Assembly: GCA_023228995.1 (NCBI GenBank)
Contig: JALOAD010000013.1
Coordinates: 1-64,000 of the forward strand
Length of the DNA: 64,000 nucleotides
Direction of reading: 5' to 3'
From: Candidatus Muiribacterium halophilum
Lineage (GTDB): Bacteria > Muiribacteriota > Muiribacteriia > Muiribacteriales > Muiribacteriaceae
A program made the position numbers and the translations under genes. A model generated the notes under the pieces. That model did not search any database, had not been told where the DNA came from, and was given only the letters and a program-made list of their open reading frames with translations. Below, one piece after another: positions 63,299 to 64,000 of this stretch (its first letter is position 1; the number at the start of each line of letters is the position of its first letter).

Positions 63299-64000
63299 TT
63301 ATAAATTTCCTTTCTTATTTTAATTAATAAATCATTTAATAATTCAGGATCAACTTTTTCTGGAAGATTAGAATTTTCAAATAATTGTTTAATCACATGA
63401 ATTTCATTTTCAACATTATCTAAAATACTTTGTAAATCTACTTCACCTTTTCTAATTTTAATTAATTCAGATGCATTAGGTCTTCTAACTATGATTCCTT
63501 TTCCTTCAGCCATCTCATGTGCCATTTGTATAAGTCTTGTACAATGTAACATATTTTTACCATCTATTCTTTGTCCATGTGTTTTAACATCAACCCATCT
63601 AGATGTATTTCTTTTTTCTAACCATTCTTCATAAGATTTATAATCTTTACAATGTTGGGTATAAGCATCTTTATTATAAAAAATAGTACAAATTGGTTTT
63701 TCACCCATTGGGATACTAGAAAGTCTTAATTGATTTGATTCTGATACAGATTTTCCAATATCACTTTTTACTATACCTTTATAACCAAATCCCATGCTCA
63801 AATTTGCCTTTTTTCTGGCTTGTATTGCATTTTCTCTTTGTTCTTGTGGAATTTTATCACTGAAACAATTTGCAGCTTCTATATCATAAAAAACAGCATA
63901 TACATCACGAGCATTTGGGATATTAACTACTCCACAAAACTTTTCATCATATTTTTTATTCCATGTTTTCCAATTGATGGTTTTTTCATTCTCTATTACA
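63292..64000 (-). CDS. NrdC.11-like predicted nucleotidyltransferase (partial)
   Basis: The frame is open to the right edge, so the N-terminus is missing. Visible features are ARDVYAVFYDIEAANCFSDK, then TIFYNKDAYTQHCKDYKSYE, KNMLHCTRLIQMAHEMAEG and VRRPNASELIKIRKGEVDLQ. The last pattern is typical of the COG3541 family, to which T4 NrdC.11 belongs. The nucleotidyl-transfer substrate is unknown. Confidence 0.7.
   Translation of the reverse strand, partial: VIENEKTINWKTWNKKYDEKFCGVVNIPNARDVYAVFYDIEAANCFSDKIPQEQRENAIQARKKANLSMGFGYKGIVKSDIGKSVSESNQLRLSSIPMGEKPICTIFYNKDAYTQHCKDYKSYEEWLEKRNTSRWVDVKTHGQRIDGKNMLHCTRLIQMAHEMAEGKGIIVRRPNASELIKIRKGEVDLQSILDNVENEIHVIKQLFENSNLPEKVDPELLNDLLIKIRKEIYKC

Noticed and set aside
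1-64000. tRNA genes, CRISPR arrays and insertion sequences
   Set aside because: I looked for T-loop sequences, regularly spaced repeats and transposase motifs and saw none; a tRNA scan could still find something.

Overview
The window is a continuous piece of a very AT-rich genome of a large T4-like tailed phage (myovirus) that most likely infects a Bacteroidota host, perhaps a flavobacterium. The phage call rests on recognisable T4-type genes: a UvsW-like helicase, a UvsY-like mediator, a gp61-like primase, a gp45-like clamp, PolB (gp43) pieces, a DenV glycosylase, an NrdC.11-like nucleotidyltransferase, and baseplate proteins resembling gp5, gp27 and gp53. The host call rests on many promoters of the Bacteroidota type, TTTG-N18-20-TAnnTTTG, and on the absence of clear Shine-Dalgarno sites. 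No tRNA, CRISPR array or insertion sequence was seen.

Layout. 1-10.8 kb is a minus-strand accessory region: a tandem family of BspA-type (LRR_5) leucine-rich-repeat proteins, a macro-domain protein, DenV, small 'MKVxCI' proteins and a SAM methyltransferase, with gene remnants between them. 10.9-21.4 kb is mixed: a convergent restriction-modification pair, thioredoxin, a second DNA methyltransferase, HAD, GH16, a possible tail protein and an MmcB-like nuclease. 21.4-32.2 kb has a patatin, an M50 protease, a GH108 muramidase, a phosphoesterase, a SlyD-like isomerase and an amidoligase-like protein. 32.6-45.3 kb is a plus-strand virion block (baseplate and hub) with uvsW inside it. 45.5-50.8 kb carries a third DNA methyltransferase, ClpP, a HAD-like protein, primase and a holin-like protein. 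50.8-64 kb is mostly minus strand: three tandem LRR proteins, the broken PolB locus, clamp, UvsY and several unknowns, then a plus-strand GH19 endolysin and the edge of an NrdC.11-like gene.

The most unusual locus is PolB. Its C-terminal half is in three pieces: a 47-residue piece ending in the KxxxNxxY motif, then a 41-nt insertion dominated by a perfect hairpin, then a piece without an ATG that ends in an N-intein inserted in the catalytic YxDTDS motif, and finally a separate gene with the C-intein and C-extein. The N-terminal exonuclease half is not in the window.

Two peptide signatures link otherwise unrelated proteins. About twenty accessory proteins share a C-terminal tail like R-N/D-x-K-L/I-N-K-L. 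A second set of predicted virion or late proteins shares an N-terminal leader like MKYIKxFNES, which resembles the T4 capsid-targeting sequence. Promoters also fall into two classes: host-like promoters before accessory genes, and a TTTTAATATATAA-type element before virion and replication genes.
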